The notes: generated from the letters alone by a model not told the origin. A stretch of DNA of 64,000 bases from Trichosphaerium sp. ATCC 40318 (GCA_038496445.1 JALMLS010000130.1:1-64000), one strand, 5' to 3'; positions 46,186 through 59,800 are shown, numbered from the stretch's first letter. Program-made: numbers and translations.

Positions 46186-46318
46186 TGGCTACCAATACTA
46201 CGTATAACGCAGTGTTCGTATTTTTCTAACGTGGTAACGATTATGCGGTTTTTGTTGCCTCGATTTTTACACTTAACACTTAAACCGGCTTATTTTCTAA
46301 CATTGCTACGCACCAAGC

Positions 46319-46769
46319 ATGACGACACTGGAGGTTACAGTTGTAGAAGGCATAAACCTGCCACAAAGACAAGGCTTTCGCAAATTGCCTGTAATCACTG
46401 GGATAATTGTAGGAGACAAAGAGGAAGTATTAACAGAGCCTGCATCTGATAGTCTGTGCCCCACATGGTCCGAATTTAGTTGATACTTTTAGCTCACTAG
46501 CTCAGGAACCATACAATGAAGATACCGGACGTATCAGAAGACATTAAAGAGCTAACCGTAAAATTATACGCTAAACATGTCATCCACAACCGAGAACTCG
46601 TGTACGTGCATCAAATTGCATGTTGACACCCGCTAAGCAATAAACTAGAGACGAAACTAATGTAAATATCACTCGAGCGACAGACGGAGTTATTGCAGAC
46701 TTGTGGGGTGACTTTGCAAAGGGAGGAAGACTAAGATTGCGTGTACAGCGTGTAACGTCGCCTTCCTAA
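46319..46769 (+). CDS. single C2-domain protein
   Basis: Three exons: MTTLEVTVVEGINLPQRQGF continuing to LCPTWSEF; then, after a ~63-nt intron ending CAGAAG, IKELTVKLYAKHVIHNREL; then, after GT|GTACGTG...ACTAG, DETNVNITRATDGVIADLWG, ending LRLRVQRVTSPS at 46769. Junctions hold phase. The order (L-x-V-x-V-x-x-G-x-x-L-P, P-T-W-S-E-F, L-x-V-x-L-Y, final G-G-R-L-R-L-R-V) is a minimal C2 beta sandwich of about 115 residues, like plant small C2 proteins. C2 domains bind membranes, often via calcium, but few of the calcium-ligand aspartates are evident, so it may be calcium-independent. It diverges from the calcium-linked phosphatase across ~130 bp. Confidence 0.65.
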
Positions 46770-47005
46770 ACTTTAAACAATTGTATCTCGGCAATAGATC
46801 TAAAACTGCTAAAACCCACTTTAACACAACTACAAAGCGTCGTAGATTTTTTCGCGTGTTTATACGACACGTGGGGATGGTTACAGGAAAACTAAGTGAC
46901 GTCTAGAAACAATAGAAACTTCAAAAGATTTACAATATCACGTTGTAAAGCCTTGTTTCGTTTAGTTTCGACGTAATTAAGAATCACGTGCTAAAAGTGC
47001 TGTTT

Positions 47006-50000
47006 TTATTCTTCAAAGCCTTCTGGGAATGCCTCAAGAACACGGACGTCTCCTTTTACAGTAACAACCGAGTGGATAGTTTGATCAACACCATTTGTGA
47101 ATTCGATCTGGTACTCACCTGGTGAGCTAACAATGTTTCCTTTTAAACGGTTAATACTAAGCAAACTGAAATTTCAAGTGTACCTTTCTCATCACCTACG
47201 CGTAGTGTTGTGTCCTTCATTGTGAATTTAACAGTTGTGCTATCTTTGGGTGCAAACGTCAGTATAAATTTATAAATAGATTCAGAGTGTACCTCCTGCT
47301 CCTAGATGAACACGTTGGAAACCAAATAATTGTTTTATGAGTGGATCAGCTGTAGATGTTCCCTTAGGGTAGTAGTACGCTTGAACTACTTCGTCACCTT
47401 CTCTTTTACCTATTAAACGGTCAAAAAAGCGTTTATCGTTCAATGAAAATAAGTGATTTGTTAAGAGACGTACCTGTGTTGGTTACTTTGACCTCATACT
47501 CAAGTTCAAATGCCTTGTCGTTCTCAACAATATGTGGCTCACCAGTGGTGGTATTATGCCATTCCATCTTGAACGTTGTGTATGAAAGACCATGACCAAA
47601 AGTCCATAAAGGTGTTCCGGTGTAATAACGGTATGAACGACCAGGTGGATTAGTCATACTCATATCCTGAAAAGTAAAAATGAGCAGAGCGCAAATGAGG
47701 CATTTGTACCAAGAAATTGCTTTCGTTGACGAATTTAGAGTCATAGATTGTGTAAGCAAGTTTACCACCTGGATTGTAGTCACTAAAGGTAAGGTTAAAA
47801 TAGAAGATTCAACTAAGATGCTCAACATACCCGAGCAGTGTCATGGCTAAAGCTTTACCACCTTGGTAACCTGGGTAGTATGCCTCTACAATAGCTGGCG
47901 CTTTGTCCTTCAATGCATCTATAGCAACAGCACCTCTAAATAGAGTTCGGAGTTAGCTGCTTGCATGAATAGCAGAAAGTTGTGTTTCAACAGTTCTCAT
48001 TTTTTTAACTTACCCGTTGAATAGTACCACGGCTGTTGGTTTACCAATACCCAAAATCATTTCAGCAAACTCGTTCTGTACGCCAGGTAATGATATTTCG
48101 TGTCTATCTTCTCCTTCTCTTTCAACAGTTGTGTCAATTCCAAGCATCATAATAACCTTAGAAAACAAACATTAGCATTGAAAAACCACAAACCAATACA
48201 TACATAATCAGCTTGCTCAACTGCTTGCTTAGCGGCTGCAAATCCACTTGTGCTCGTTCCAGAAACGGTACAACCCTCACTGAGGCTCTAAGATTGAATT
48301 TAACAAAGGAAAAAATAGTCTCTTGAAAAACCGTACTGTTTGTCCACCGACGTTAGCTGCTTTAATTTGAGCGTGTGGAGATAGTATGCAATTATATGTA
48401 TCATCTATAAGAATGTTAAAAACCTATCAAATGTTCAAGACTACAGACCTTTGCAAATTCTAAAGTTACACGTAAGTTGGGTGTATAAAAATCACGTGAT
48501 TTTTTTTAACGTACTGTCCTAAATAATTTCCAAGCAAAGCACCTGTGGCGTTTGCATGTGGACCTACAACAGCAATATTTTTTCCTTTTGGGAAAGGAAG
48601 TGTATTGTCGTCGTTCTTCAGTAAAACCATGGATTGAAGTGTTGTAAACAAGTTAATCTCTTGATGTGCAGCTGTTCCGACTACTGTTGGAGGAACATGC
48701 CAGTAAGGCTTTAAAGGGATAAGTTCGTTGAAACTAGAAAATGGCTGCGTACTTGATCGTCAATAGGATCAAACAAACCCAAATCGATACGAAGGCCAAG
48801 GGTGCGGTAAAGAGCAAGATCAACATCTGATTCCTTGATCAAACCTTGAGTGACTGCATTGTTCAAGTGGCTCAAGTATACGCTGCCACTACAAAGAGTT
48901 AGAAAAAGCACAAGTCACGTGATTATTGAGCAATTTCTTCAAAAAGGAAAAGGAAGAGAAAAAAAAAGAAAGTAACCTGTTGATATCGGTACCACCCAAG
49001 ATGCCGTCTGCGGCAGCTTCCTAATGAAAAAAATTAATATTCTGCATCTCCAGATGAACGCTTACTTCGTATGTCTTTGCGTAGTGATGAGCTCCATAGA
49101 TATCGAAAATAGCGCCAGAGTCACTTGTAACGTATCCAGTAAATCCCCAATCACCGCGAAGAGTAGAATTAAGAAATTTAGAGGCACAAGTAGGAACACC
49201 ATTAAGCGCGTTGTAAGAACACATTACACCTTTAGCATTGGCTTGTTGTACAGTGTCTTTAAACGCAGGAAAATAGGTATTGGCGAGATCATACTGCGAC
49301 ACCTTAGACAACAGTTTAGTACACTATACACGTGGACATTTGATTGTACCTTAGCATTAAAATTGTGGCGAGTCGCGCCATTGTAACTCTCAAGAGAGTA
49401 TGCGTCCCAGTGCTTCAATGTAACTACACCTTGTAGAAATCTCTTATCTTCGCCTTCTTGAAGCCCTCTGGTGTACGCAATACCGTATTGTCCGTTAATG
49501 AACGGATCTTCGCTTGCTACTTCTAAATTACGGCCCCAGCGAGGGTCACGGTTAATATTTATGTTTGGAGACCAACAATCCAAACCTAAATGTTGTGAGT
49601 CACATTTCGGAAACGTAGGCCCGAGAGAACAGTACCCATGTGCGGTAAGTTGTTTGCGTGGTTTTCACCAACACCTTCTAACCAAAGAGCACGCATTTCG
49701 ATACCAATAATTTGGCCCATAACCTACAATGAAAAGTTTTAGTATTTTTTTCATCAAATCACGTGATTGATACTAGCGTTCGTACCAATACGTTAGTCAT
49801 GTTCCATGAGGCACCAAGTGCGTTTGGATTTGGAAAAGACGTTGGACAATTCGTTCCACAGCGCGATTGAACACCGTGAACACAGTTAAGACCCCAATCG
49901 TATTCAGGAAGGCCAATTCTGTAAGTTGGTGAGGAAAATAAGGAAAATAAGTGACACTCCCCATTTCACACTCTTACCTTGATATGTTACCACGAGGCGA

Positions 50001-50314
50001 TTCGCGGGCTGTAAGAAGTGGTGGTTTTTCGTCTGTTTGTATTAGGGAAATGAGATTCTTCAATCGCTCATCTCGTGATAGTTTTGGATTACAGAAAGCT
50101 AAATGTATAGTTTGAGTAGGTTTATACACTTTTTGGATCAGAAACGTGTGAAAAAAGTTGTTTGTTAAAGATAGTGGTTTATCTAAACTGTGTGGATCGT
50201 GTACGTACGATATCTGTTAGTGGTGGGCGTTGAGCACGCTCTTGGTATTTTAATGGACTGAGCAGCGCAAAAAGCCACAAAACCCAGTACGAGCACTAAA
50301 TAGAAAGAGTGCAT
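47006..50314 (-). CDS. secreted GH3 beta-xylosidase / beta-glucosidase
   Basis: Signal peptide MHSFYLVLVLGFVAFCAAQ at 50314. GH3 landmarks in order: LPEYDWGLNCVHGV, SFPNPNALGASWNMT, CWSPNININRDPRWGR, then ASEDPFINGQYGIAYTRG, VTLKHWDAYSLE, VMCSYNALNGVPTCA, GYVTSDSGAIFDIYGAHHYA (Asp of VTSDS is the nucleophile), LALYRTLGLRIDLGLFDP, MVLLKNDDNTLPF, and a C-terminal fibronectin-III-like part (LWTFGHGLSYTTFKMEWHN). The plant/fungal BXL-like order favours beta-xylosidase activity on plant cell-wall oligosaccharides, acting outside the cell or in food vacuoles. More than ten short introns; several contain a TCACGTGA motif. It ends AFPEGFEE at 47006. Confidence 0.9.
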
Positions 50315-50515
50315 TCCTATGACGTGCTACAGAATAGATTAGCTGGAGTACTACTTAAGGAAAGTCGCTTAAACCAACAGACATTCAAATAGCGTACTAG
50401 TGAGATGCCCTGACTTATTTGAAGGGTATCTAACGTAATAAAGTACATATCAAACCATTATTCCAATTGGTACAATTTCAAGTGGTTTAATAAGTGCTCC
50501 CAAGCGTCACATCGC

Positions 50516-53500
50516 ATGGAAAATATTTTGCGAGCGATTATAGCGTCTGAGCACCCCGAACAACGAAAATTGCTTCTATTGGCGTCAATCCTCAATAAAG
50601 TAACAAATACAAATATAAGCAACGGTGTCCTATGGAATATCGGACAAGAACTCGCTACAGCTGTAAGTACGAAATCAATCTTCGTTTAAAGCATTACAAT
50701 CGCAATAACTCATTGTGCCTGTTGCGTACAAATAATTTGTGCTAACAGGCAGATTCAGGGAAACTCAGCATTGGCTGTACTGGTCCTACGTAAATATGCA
50801 GCCATAGAGCCAGAACAATACAAGCAAAAGATCAATCCTACGTACATTTCAAAGCAAATATTCGAAAAACGCCTTGATACGAAGCAAATACATATACCAT
50901 TGGATATAACCAAGGCACTACTAACTTGCAAGCGAGGTAAAAATTGTGACAGCCAATCAGAAAACGAGTTCTAGCAAATTCTTTTTTTTCCCTCGTTTTC
51001 TTCTTCTGACTTTATTCGCACCCTAGAACACGGAGGTGATCCAACAAGTGAATTAAACTTTGTGTCTAAGATTATACAGTTGATATTCAACAGAAAAGGG
51101 ATACCTCCTATACGTGCTCAAGTAGGTGTGCTTAGTTTATTACAAACTTGTTTTTGTAACAATAACTTGTTAGATTGCGATGGTGTCATTCATTAATGAA
51201 TTTTATATCTTTCCTGTTAAGTACATCCTTGGCACAAGTGTCGCTGTGGTACGTTAACATACCTGGTATCCCAGAAATACTTTGATTCTTTGTATGCGAA
51301 TGGAGCTGACACTTATCTTTTTAAAAGAGTCTTATTAAATTAATGAATCAAACACCAGTGACATCAAAGAAAGAATGGCATTCTTATGTTGTACCTTGTT
51401 TAACAATGTTGAAGAAAATGGAGAACGAACACCCAACGTAAAGCAATACAAACTTACTAATGGATAGTATGATTAACTCGTTATCTAGATTACCAAGTCT
51501 CGTTTTTAATGAGCTTGTTAGCTTGGTTTGTGGATTATCGGCGATAAGAAAAGGTGTTATTGGTGTACTTGGCCTTCCTTTCTTAAGATCAGCTATACCA
51601 GATCAACTTCCGTGCCCACCTGAACCAGGTTGGCCTTTAGCCAAGTTACTACTTTTGCCATGCTTCCCAGAGGTGATGGTTTGGGTTGAGAAGCTCTTGG
51701 AAGCCATTATATCAACAAACAATACACCAAAAATTATAAAATTAGTACCTGAGCTTGCTTCTTGGGGTACGTTATTATACAAGCTTTTGGACTATTTCTA
51801 CTGGTTTATCATTAATTATTTGTTAGTTAGCAAACAGTTATTGATAGTTGGCCTCAGAGAGAATGCTGTCAAGGTTTTGAGACGTCTTTTATTAGGATAT
51901 CAAGTATCTCCCAATGCGTTCCATAAATGTTTACCTCTTATTGAAATAGCCTTGGAGCGACTTATACAAGAGAAGGTATATACATACTTGTAATATAGAT
52001 TTGTTTTGCTAGGTAATGATAAAATACAGGAAAGTACAGATACAAGTGGGTTAGAAGAAAAGAAGCCGGTTGGTATGCAATATGAGATTATTGAAGAATT
52101 GCAAGCTTTTTCTGAAAAAAGCCAGCCACCACCTGCTAGAACTAAGCCACAACATGATACTGCCTCTACTTTATATAGTCTAGTACAATTGCTATACATC
52201 CAAGGTATGTACATTTCAGACACGCTGCTGGTTTTTCGTTTTGTTGATTGGCTTATTTTTTACACAGCGTTTAAACATCCTGGTCCACAATGCCAGAAAC
52301 TTGGTGAGTTACTTCAAAAGACTGGTATACCGGAACCTTCGGAAGATATTACTATTAGCACGCTCAAGTTAAACTTATGGACAATGCAGATGCCTGGAGT
52401 ATCGAGGTACGAAAGAAACTGCTGGTTTTTTTTTCTTCTTCTTTTTTGGCACAGAAATTCATTGATTTTAGTGGCGGCGGTGATTATGTAGATGTTGAAG
52501 AAGCCGAAGGCTTGGGTAGGTCCGTTGATATGCAACCAGGACTTTTTAACCTTGGAAACACTTGCTACATGAATAGGTATACACGTGATAACTTAGTGGC
52601 TATAGATGTGTAATTAATGTTTTTTTTTTAAAGCGTTCTTCAGGCACTTTTTATGAGTGATGCTCTTACGTTTGCTGCATTCACAGGAAAGGGTCCAAAG
52701 GATGCAAAGAAATCTAAAATATTTAATGCGTATCGCTCACTTATGGCGCATATGATGCTTTCTGACAGAAAGGCCTTAGTTCCGAAGGGTTTTAGAAGTG
52801 TACTAGCTCCTCATTGTTTGAACTTCTTTCACCTTTTTCTCTTTCGGAAACCCCATTTTCTGATTCTTGGTTATAGACGCTTTCTACTCAATGGCAATCT
52901 TCCAGACAACAAGATGCTGCAGAATTCGGAAAGTAAGCATTTTTCTTTTTTGCAGATTTACAAATGATGACGTTTTAAGGTATTTGCTTGATGGATTAGA
53001 GGAAGAAGGAGACAAAGATGATATTTTGCATCAAGTTTTTTGTGGTGGAAAAATGTCTACCACTACAGAATGTAAATCTTGTTCACATTGCTCTGAAGCA
53101 AAGGTACCCTTCAAAGAGATAGTAATTCCTATTTTTTGGGCTGAACTTGGATGTGATGTCTCCTCCTGTCAATGCTGCAGTTTTCTGGCCATAGCTTCCA
53201 AGGAATGTATTAAGAGTTTTGTTAGGAAGACTTTATTGACTTGATGCTGTCATTCCCAGAAAAGAGCAATGGAAGCATTAGTCTTGAGGAGCTTATAATT
53301 AATTTTTTTCAACCTGAGGAGTTATGTGGTGATAACCAATTCAGATGTTCTCAATGCGATAATCTCGTTGATGCAACACGTGTACGTAGATAATATATAA
53401 GCACCTAATGGCATCATAAGTAATACTGCCTTACACAACTATAGAGACAGCAAATTATCGAAGCACCAGCACATATGATGATTACCTTGAATCGGTTCAC

Positions 53501-54492
53501 TTTTGATTTCAAAACACAGAAAGGTGGAAAGATATTACAGGAAGTAAGCGATTTTTTGTTATTCTTTTCTATGCAGTCTATGGTTTAAATAATAAAATAC
53601 TAGGTATTGTACCCTGAGCAGTTTGTTTTACCTTCAGGAAAAGATGGCAAGAATTTAGTTGGTACGACTTTTTCAGGTTCTCTTTCCAGCAGAAAAAACT
53701 CGTTGGAAGTAAAATTCTACAGACATGAAAAGGTCTGTGTTTTGTTTGAATTTCAGAAGTTTTTGGGAGTTTGTAATAATGACGCAAACAATTCTTTTAT
53801 GATTTTGCAAAAAGAAGTTGAGCTGTCATAACGCTTTAACTTACTTGATGTTTAATTAATTACGTTTGTAGAGTATACACTATACGCTGTTGTTATGCAT
53901 TCAGGTGCATCAACTGAATATGGTCATTATTACTCCTATGCAAGGCACTCATCTAAAAAAGGTAACAAAGAAAATTGAAGTAAAGTTTTAACTTTGCTTG
54001 TTGAGTAGGAAGTCAGTGGTTTAGGTTCAATGATTCTTCTGTTGATACAACAACCTACAGTAGCTTTAGTAGATTATCAAAGTCTTTTAGCAAGGATGTA
54101 CCTTACATGTTATTCTATTCAGACAACAATCGAATACCTCGTAAGTCTTTTGTGTAAAAAAAAAGGATAAAAAATGAAGAAAAAAGAAGGCCTCAGAAAC
54201 TGACTCTTTTCTCTAGATGTGAACCTTATTGTACCACCAAATCTTATCATGGATGTTACACAAGATAATAAAAAGCTTATGGAAGAAAAGAAGCGACGCA
54301 CAAAGCGTAGAGTACGTACAAGGAAAACCTCAAATACCATTCTCTTGTTTTTTTAATTAAATCTTGTTTTAGAAGACAACTGCGTCCTCCTTTCCAGGAG
54401 TAAACAATTTTCGTGGTCCACCTGGGCCTGATAGTTTTGGTGGTCCACCACCAGGATTTGGAGGAGGAGGTGGAGGACGTCTTATATTCTAG
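50516..54492 (+). CDS. ubiquitin carboxyl-terminal hydrolase, USP35/USP38-like
   Basis: Starts MENILRAIIASEHPEQRKLL. A long helical N-terminal region (ARM/HEAT-like, with LVCGLSAIRKGVIGVLGLPF and LPCFPEVMVWVEKLLEAII) precedes the C19 peptidase. The Cys box is GLFNLGNTCYMN; further landmarks are VFCGGKMSTTTECKSC, FRCSQCDN, and MITLNRFTFDF; the His box is VMHSGASTEYGHYYSYAR. The tail is Lys/Arg-rich, then Pro/Gly-rich (FRGPPGPDSFGGPPPGFGG), ending at 54492. It should remove ubiquitin from substrates. The N-terminal helical repeats followed by the catalytic domain are the layout of animal USP35/38. Many short introns. Confidence 0.88.
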
Positions 54493-55300
54493 GTGCTAAA
54501 AACTGAATAAGGAAAAATGTAAAAAAAAAGTATAAATATTCACACTTTTTTTTGTACTTCTCGTGACACTTGTCGTTTTATTTTTTTGTTACAACTTTTT
54601 CTTAGTGAGTTTACTAAAATCAATAAATTGAAAAAGAAATTTTTATTTAATTTCGTTTGGTGAAGGGAATTATAGGCAAACTCCAAAAAAACATCAGTAA
54701 TAAAATCATCGATTGTTTTTTATTTTTACTGTCGTGTTATAATGCTATACGTTACATGTTACGTTACAAATATTTGGTAAAACTAACTTTCCCTTCAATC
54801 AAAGAAAAGAAATGCAGGAGGAATAATAAAAAAACTGTGTGTGACGATTTGCTGACGTTTTATTTTTACTTGTTTTTTTCTCAGTTTTTTCGGGGTTTTT
54901 TTGGTAGTTTTTTTCTCGTTCCGTAAATACTAACAATATCCTAGAACTTATCTATACTACGCTTCACTAGTGCGGCTCATGACACTTTACGTAAAAAGAC
55001 GACTCCCAAGTTTTTGAGACGTTAAAATTTTCTCGGATGTAACTTATGACGAAAAAGGCAAAAACGTAAAAAAACTAGCCTCAAGTTTAATAACTTTTAT
55101 CAAATGTAACTGGTGAGTACGCACCGTATTATATTACGTGTCCTAAAGGTGTTTATATTCCAATTAGCTCCCGAGGTGATGTCATTGAGAGTTCTTATTT
55201 CTCCGTCTACGTTGAATTTGACAGTCAAATTCTGTGGTCGTACACAAATGTCCTAAGCGCCAAATGCCTAAGCAACGCGTATATCGTTATATAAATATAC
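54493..55300. other. 808-bp intergenic region
   Basis: AT-rich, no supported gene. It has runs of T and a TATA-like TTATATAAATATAC directly before the 55301 start codon. Confidence 0.45.
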
Positions 55301-55972
55301 ATGGAAGATAATGATGGCAACTATAGGAAGATACAAGACGAAAAGATAAAAAAACTCGAGGCGTTTGAAGACGCTAAAGAAGAGATGTATGATTGCTTGG
55401 AAAGGTTGAAGGATATGTATAGTCAGTGTTTCCGAGGTTCAAACGAATCAGTAAGAAGTGATGGGGCTATATTTACGCTGAGAGAATATGAGAGTTTACA
55501 TAAAATATTAAGAGTTAAAGAGAACTCAGATAATGAAAAGAGACAGTCTGAAGCAAAGGCAGTAGCTGAAGGCAAGAAACCTAATAATGACTTCTATATT
55601 GTACATCCTTCAGTTAGTGTAAAAGAAGCAAAGGAACCAACTGACGAAGACTTTTTTGTTCTTCCTCCAAAAAACACTGAAAAAAATGTCATAGAAGACA
55701 AAAATGATGGGTCGTCTTTGACAACAGGTGTTCAACTTTGTAGCGACGGAAATAATGATCTTCCAATTTCTGTACATACAATGATAGCACCTGTAATGAG
55801 TACATGGTCTTCTGAAGGGATGGAAGTACAAGAAGGAGTAGATTCAATGCAGATGTTTTTCTCGTCTACCATGGAATCTAATTTGATAAATACTGGCGTA
55901 CGAATGGATAGTGTTGTGGAGACCTTTATACAAAGTGAAGATGATGAAAGTCATGAGTGTAGTAGAGAATAA
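55301..55972 (+). CDS. acidic intronless orphan protein, 223 aa
   Basis: A single open exon starting MEDNDGNYRKIQDEKIKKLE. The N-terminal ~45 residues look coiled-coil (KKLEAFEDAKEEMYDCLERL); the rest is acidic and low in structure, with repeated motifs such as DFYIVHPSVSVKEAKEPTDE and EDFFVLPPKN, and it ends DDESHECSRE. The pair DFYIVHPS and DFFVLPP looks like a short duplicated linear motif, similar in style to LIR/Atg8-binding motifs (acidic residues before F/Y-x-x-I/L/V); that is speculation. No signal peptide, no membrane span, no recognised domain. The ATG sits 3 bp after a TATA-like box, so the true start might be later. Confidence 0.6.
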   Translation: MEDNDGNYRKIQDEKIKKLEAFEDAKEEMYDCLERLKDMYSQCFRGSNESVRSDGAIFTLREYESLHKILRVKENSDNEKRQSEAKAVAEGKKPNNDFYIVHPSVSVKEAKEPTDEDFFVLPPKNTEKNVIEDKNDGSSLTTGVQLCSDGNNDLPISVHTMIAPVMSTWSSEGMEVQEGVDSMQMFFSSTMESNLINTGVRMDSVVETFIQSEDDESHECSRE

Positions 55973-56809
55973 AGCGATAATTTTAGAATCGTTTTTGGTA
56001 AAATAATCAAAAACCCAAACAAAAGACACTGCCGTGTCATTGACATGGACCAAAAAAAATCACGTCAACTTCCTTTTTAGTAATAGTGTTTTTTTTCTTT
56101 TTTTTTTGAGAAAAGGAGAGCGTTGAAGATAGTGTGGCGTTGTTTTACATAGGGAAAAGTCCACGTTCGTATGTTTATACGCGTTTTTATAGTGTTGCTA
56201 TTCTGTTTGCTGAAGAAAGCGTACTCGGGTGTTTTGATAATGCGAAAAGTACCAGGTCAGCACAGGGCTCTTTGTTTGTGGTTTGCTATAATTAGTATTA
56301 AAAAAAATGAACATCACAAAATAAAACTACGTTCAAGATGCAGAAAACTGAAAAAATTTAACTTTGAACAGAAGAAAAATTATGTATGTTCAAACTTTGA
56401 CGTCATATATAATGTTCGAGAACGTGCAACAGAATATTTTTTCAAGAATTATAATTATAAATTGTGTGCACGTGATACACGAGACTTTCTGTTCAGAAGC
56501 GTGTTTTACTTCAATGAACGAACGAATATTGTTTCTGTGGGATCGGTATAGTACGATCTCTCCGCGACTGGTATACTATTGGCACTTGGACCTCCCAAGT
56601 TGCTTAATTACCTTAAAAAGAAGTTCAAAAAAAGACTATAAATACCACAGGTTATTTGTACAAGATACCACGACTTTCCATTGATTAGGCTGAAACACTT
56701 GTACCAAATAAGCTGTATAGTAATTTTCTGGCATGCTTACAATCAGACACAGAGATTGCTCTAGGATAAGATATGCAATGTATAGGCTGATTTTGTGAAA
56801 AAATAAATT
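55973..56809. other. 837-bp convergent spacer with a doubtful ORF
   Basis: AT-rich. A 126-codon plus-strand frame at 56171-56551 begins MFIRVFIVLLFCLLKKAYSG, signal-like, but the rest is Lys/Asn/Tyr-rich as expected of random AT-rich DNA, and a good donor (CCAG|GTCAG) interrupts it. I do not call it a gene. Confidence 0.4.
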
Positions 56810-59800
56810 TTATTTACAAATCTTATGCAGCTTATTTTCTGCAGATTTTAACTGAGATCTTGTTTCTTTTAGAGCTTCTCTTGTATCTGCAAGCTGTCTT
56901 TTAAGATCATCAATATCTTCTTCACTATGTTGCGAGCTCACAGTTTTGACACTATTCCTTTTTGACATTCTTGATCCTCTAGTAAAGTATTGTCAATAAG
57001 AAGCACCTCTGATAGCTTACCGCTTTGAATCCTCCTCAGTGTGAGTATAGACTGACCAAAATTTAGGAATAAACATCGCTCCCAGTGTAACTAGTAAAGA
57101 ATTAGTAACATACCACGTGAGGTTGAAACAGATGATGGGATCATCGGCTCTGTGATTCGTTTGGTGTATATATCACTGTACCTGATGCAATGAACCATAT
57201 TCCGAGGGATACAACTATACTTACAGTTGCCAAAGACGAAACAGAAGTTACAGTGAACCCGAATATCATGATAAGTGTTGCCCAAACCATATCATTATAT
57301 ATGATTGCAGCCATCCATCTTGACTCATTGTATAAACTTGGTACATTCCTAACTGCAAAAGCAAAATAACAGCCAGCTATAAGAATAATACCCTAACCAA
57401 TAAGTCAGACAAGATGAACTACAACGTAAGACAAAGCAAAAAAAAAGACATACATCGAAAACAATAGTAAGAATCAAAAAGACTTGACCATGTTTGCTTG
57501 AGCATTGTTTCAACATAAAGTTGTCGTTATCTTTATCTATTGATAGTGATATTGTGTTTCTTGATGTAGCTGTCCAAACAATTAGGATTATCTGGTTTAA
57601 TGTTAAGATAAATAACACGTGGATGAGTTTTAAAAGAAAAAAGTAGGGGTAGCTTGGATACGAGTTGCAGTACTATTGGTACAAGTGTTATTTGTATCAA
57701 CTTTGGGGCTGTAATAACAGTTAATGACAAATTTTTGCGATCAAATATGCGCTTAATCCTGAAAGTTTTTGATAGTATTGGTCTATAATCAAGTAAGTTA
57801 ACCTCGTACAAATAAATCGAAACATACGCCAACATAGCAATAAAACCTAGCAATGGCAACCAAACTCTCAACTCACAGAATGTATCAGATACAGGCGCTA
57901 TCCTAAACAAGCGAAGAGTAAGAAAAGATGAACAACCAAGTATTAACAGCAACGTACCAAGCAAAAGCACCACCATATGCCAAAGCTATACCGACAAGTA
58001 TTACAATCAGAAACTCTTTTGTTGATGCAACAATTACTGTTGCAGTCCTTAACACAACATTGTCAACATTCATTTTCAAAACACGTGTTTTTTGTATTAT
58101 CCGCGTGGACGTACCAATTTAAGACTACCAACACAGCTGCAATTATAGTCGCTATTAACCCAACGCTTATCAGACATAGCGCAACAATAGTAGGTACATC
58201 GCTCCAATCACTCCATTCTCTTATTATTCGTATCTTATCTTCAATAATAATACTCAATACATGATCCTGAAATACAGTTCTGAAGGGTATTGTGACATTT
58301 CCTTCAGCCTTTATGACCATACTAGATATCATGGATGAAACAGGTGCGATAGTATCATTTGTAAAACGCATCAATAAGATCTGTTGTCCAACTGTTTCAG
58401 ATCCAGAACTTCGAAGTTCTATTACACTATTGTCTACAAAAGTATAAGCCGAAATTGTTATAGATTTACGCTTACTGAAGTCAGGGTTCAAAAGCCAATT
58501 AATAAAAGAAGGGCCAATTGTCATAAAGATAGAGCTGTTGTTAAACGAACATTTAATAGCAACATCAAGCTCGCCCTTAAAAATAGCGTTAGATTAGCAA
58601 TAAAATATCTTTGAACAACTTACTTTCGCAGTTAGGCTTGAGTTCTCAAAATTGAAGGAAGAGTCAGAACCACTGAGTACTACGTTGTCATCAATAGATA
58701 ACCTAGAACCAGAGTAATAGTTAATAATACTATTCTCCATGTGCAATGAGATTCTTGAATCCCTGTAAATGTCAATAGCACCTATCGGTTAATAAGTATT
58801 GATATGCCCTATCACGTGTTCATGTCCTTTGCTTACCGTGATTATCAACAAGTATGTCAGTCAGGGTCAATGCTCCGATGTTGAACATAGTACCACATCC
58901 TTCTTCAAGTATAATTTCTGCACTGTCACGTTCTACCCACGTGTCGTTTACATAACGATTTCCCTATTTTTAAACGAGTCAGAGTTTGGTACTACTAGTA
59001 GTGTATGAAGTTGTGCAACATACTACTATGTGTCCTCCAGAATACGTAAGGGAGCTAGAAATACGAAGTGTGCTTTCATGATGTATAATAATTTCACCGT
59101 CCTCTACTGAGAACGAAGGTACTGTTAATGGTTCGAGCAAGTCCCATGAACCTAACAAAGGTACCGTCAAGTGCGTGTAGTTCGTTCCTATTACGGGTAT
59201 GTAAGCTTATTTTAGGTGAATACCACCAACCTCTACTTCCTTGAGGCAGAAAGCCAGATATTTCTTCAAGAACAGTGTTTTCAATTATTACGACTTCTGT
59301 TCCAGAGATACCTCAAGATAACGTAAACAAATACAAGACTAAAAAAGTCACGTGTACTTACTATGTTTGGTGTTGGATTCAAAGAAACAATCTTGAATTG
59401 TGTTTGCAATAGTATACACTCCACCTCCATTTTCTGCTTTGTTTTCAACAAAACTACAGTTTCTGATGACTGCATTGTCATCAGATTCATAAGCGATTGC
59501 TCCACCGGTTATAGGCGCTGTATTAAGTCTGAAATTCGAATCAACAATAAGAGTGTTAGGGTTGTTGTTCATATACAAAGCACCTCCCTTAAATCACATT
59601 ACATCAGTACTTAAGTCCAAACAACTCACTTAGTTTCAACGTACAGATCCTTTTGCGGTATTTTGAATGAAGGTTAGGTTGCGCAATACTGAGTTTTCGT
59701 TATTATTAGTATAGTGCATACCGCCACCATCACCAACGGCAGTATTGTTCTCAAAAATCGAATATTCAATCGACATATCAACATTGTTGTTTGTAAAGGC

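Noticed and set aside
56171-56551. 126-codon ORF with a signal-like start
   Set aside because: Lys/Asn/Tyr composition is what AT-rich random DNA gives, there is no domain, and there is no support beyond the first 20 codons.
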